From assembly GCA_017651385.1 (NCBI GenBank), contig JAGCCY010000082.1, positions 1 to 5,801 on the forward strand: 5,801 nucleotides of DNA, in the 5' to 3' direction. The notes below the pieces were generated by a model. It made no database searches. It was not told the DNA's origin and saw only the letters and a list, made by a program, of their open reading frames with translations. The stretch's first letter is position 1; every line of letters starts with the position of its first letter. This DNA comes from Lachnospiraceae bacterium. Lineage in GTDB: Bacteria; Bacillota; Clostridia; Lachnospirales; Lachnospiraceae. Positions 5,561-5,801 of this stretch are shown here, in pieces. The position numbers and the translations under genes were made by a program.

Positions 5561-5801
5561 TTAAGCAGTTACAACCCTCTTGGGTTCTCTTCTGTCCTTG
5601 ACAAAGAATAATGCTATACTCATAGCCGCAAGTCCTATGGAAAGGAACCACTTGGGCTGGAAATCACCTGTCTTGGGAGTTGCATCATATGATGTTCCTT
5701 CCACAAGATTTCCCGTATCCACATAGATCGTATAAGGCGAGAAGTGTGTACAGTCAAATACTATACAGGGAACACCGTCTATAGCGGTAAATCTCGGATT
5801 A
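5561..5801 (-). CDS. Wall-anchored surface protein, C-terminal fragment (gene begins outside the window)
   Basis: The last 79 residues of a protein whose body lies beyond position 5801. The visible part begins NPRFTAIDG, continues with a short beta-rich module (VFDCTHFSPYTIY), then a TPKTGD sorting motif, a hydrophobic segment starting at WFLSIGL, and a basic tail (KDRREPKR). This is the layout of a sortase substrate with Leu of LPxTG replaced by Thr. The tail is longer than usual, ending VVTA after the basic cluster. The module before the motif is homologous to the one in the downstream leucine-rich-repeat protein, and the genes are 12 bp apart, so they are probably co-transcribed and perhaps related by duplication. 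The full protein's function cannot be judged here. Confidence 0.9.
   Translation of the reverse strand, partial: NPRFTAIDGVPCIVFDCTHFSPYTIYVDTGNLVEGTSYDATPKTGDFQPKWFLSIGLAAMSIALFFVKDRREPKRVVTA

Noticed and set aside
5573..5586. AACCC/GGGTT hairpin just before the stop codon of the upstream surface-protein gene, considered as a terminator
   Set aside because: The stem has only five pairs, is within coding sequence, and no U-tract follows; the next gene starts 12 bp after the stop.
5598..5620. Plus-strand TTGACA followed by TATACT, resembling a promoter
   Set aside because: The spacer is only 11 bp, far from the required 16-18, and it lies inside the minus-strand coding region with no plus-strand gene following.
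1..5801. A defence system, phage remnant or mobile island
   Set aside because: All genes are metabolic or cell-surface, gene layout is compact, ribosome sites look alike throughout, and there are no transposase, integrase, att-like repeats or tRNA genes.

Overview
The window looks like a chromosomal segment of a Gram-positive, probably anaerobic Firmicute, most likely of the Clostridia/Lachnospiraceae type. The clues are purine-rich Shine-Dalgarno sites, two surface proteins ending in the (S/T)PxTGD variant of the sortase sorting signal, BspA-type leucine-rich repeats, and an isopropylmalate-synthase-like protein of the kind anaerobes use as Re-citrate synthase. All five genes are on the minus strand, so transcription runs from high to low coordinates. 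I see no mobile element, CRISPR array, tRNA or rRNA.

Region 1 (5801 to 2657) holds cell-surface genes. First is the C-terminal end of a wall-anchored protein (5801-5561). After a 12-bp gap comes a complete 963-residue BspA-like surface protein (5548-2657). It has a signal peptide, two leucine-rich-repeat blocks with the same internal plan (four repeats, island, four repeats), a Pro/Asn/Ser/Gly-rich linker between them, an unassigned C-terminal region and a sorting signal. The two proteins share a homologous C-terminal module. A 14-bp hairpin at 2647-2616 probably ends this transcription unit.

Region 2 (2618 to 2469) is a compact control region. A sigma-A-type promoter (TTGACT, 17 bp, TACAAT) has its -10 hexamer inside a 24-bp near-perfect palindrome with the core ATTGTATACAAT. 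That is the form of operator expected for a GntR/FadR-type (FCD) repressor, and such a regulator is encoded two cistrons into the operon that this promoter should drive. A leader of about 115 nt follows.

Region 3 (2468 to 1) is a metabolic operon in which neighbouring genes overlap: a DRE-TIM acyltransferase that is probably Re-citrate synthase, the FCD-type GntR regulator (19-bp overlap), and a eukaryote-like NADP-dependent isocitrate dehydrogenase (8-bp overlap, cut by the window edge). With an aconitase, which is not in this window, these enzymes would make 2-oxoglutarate from acetyl-CoA and oxaloacetate, i.e. the oxidative half of the TCA cycle as used for glutamate synthesis. The inferred logic is an autoregulated operon sensing a metabolite of this branch. 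The gene identities rest on motifs; the Re-citrate synthase function and the regulator's ligand are inferences.
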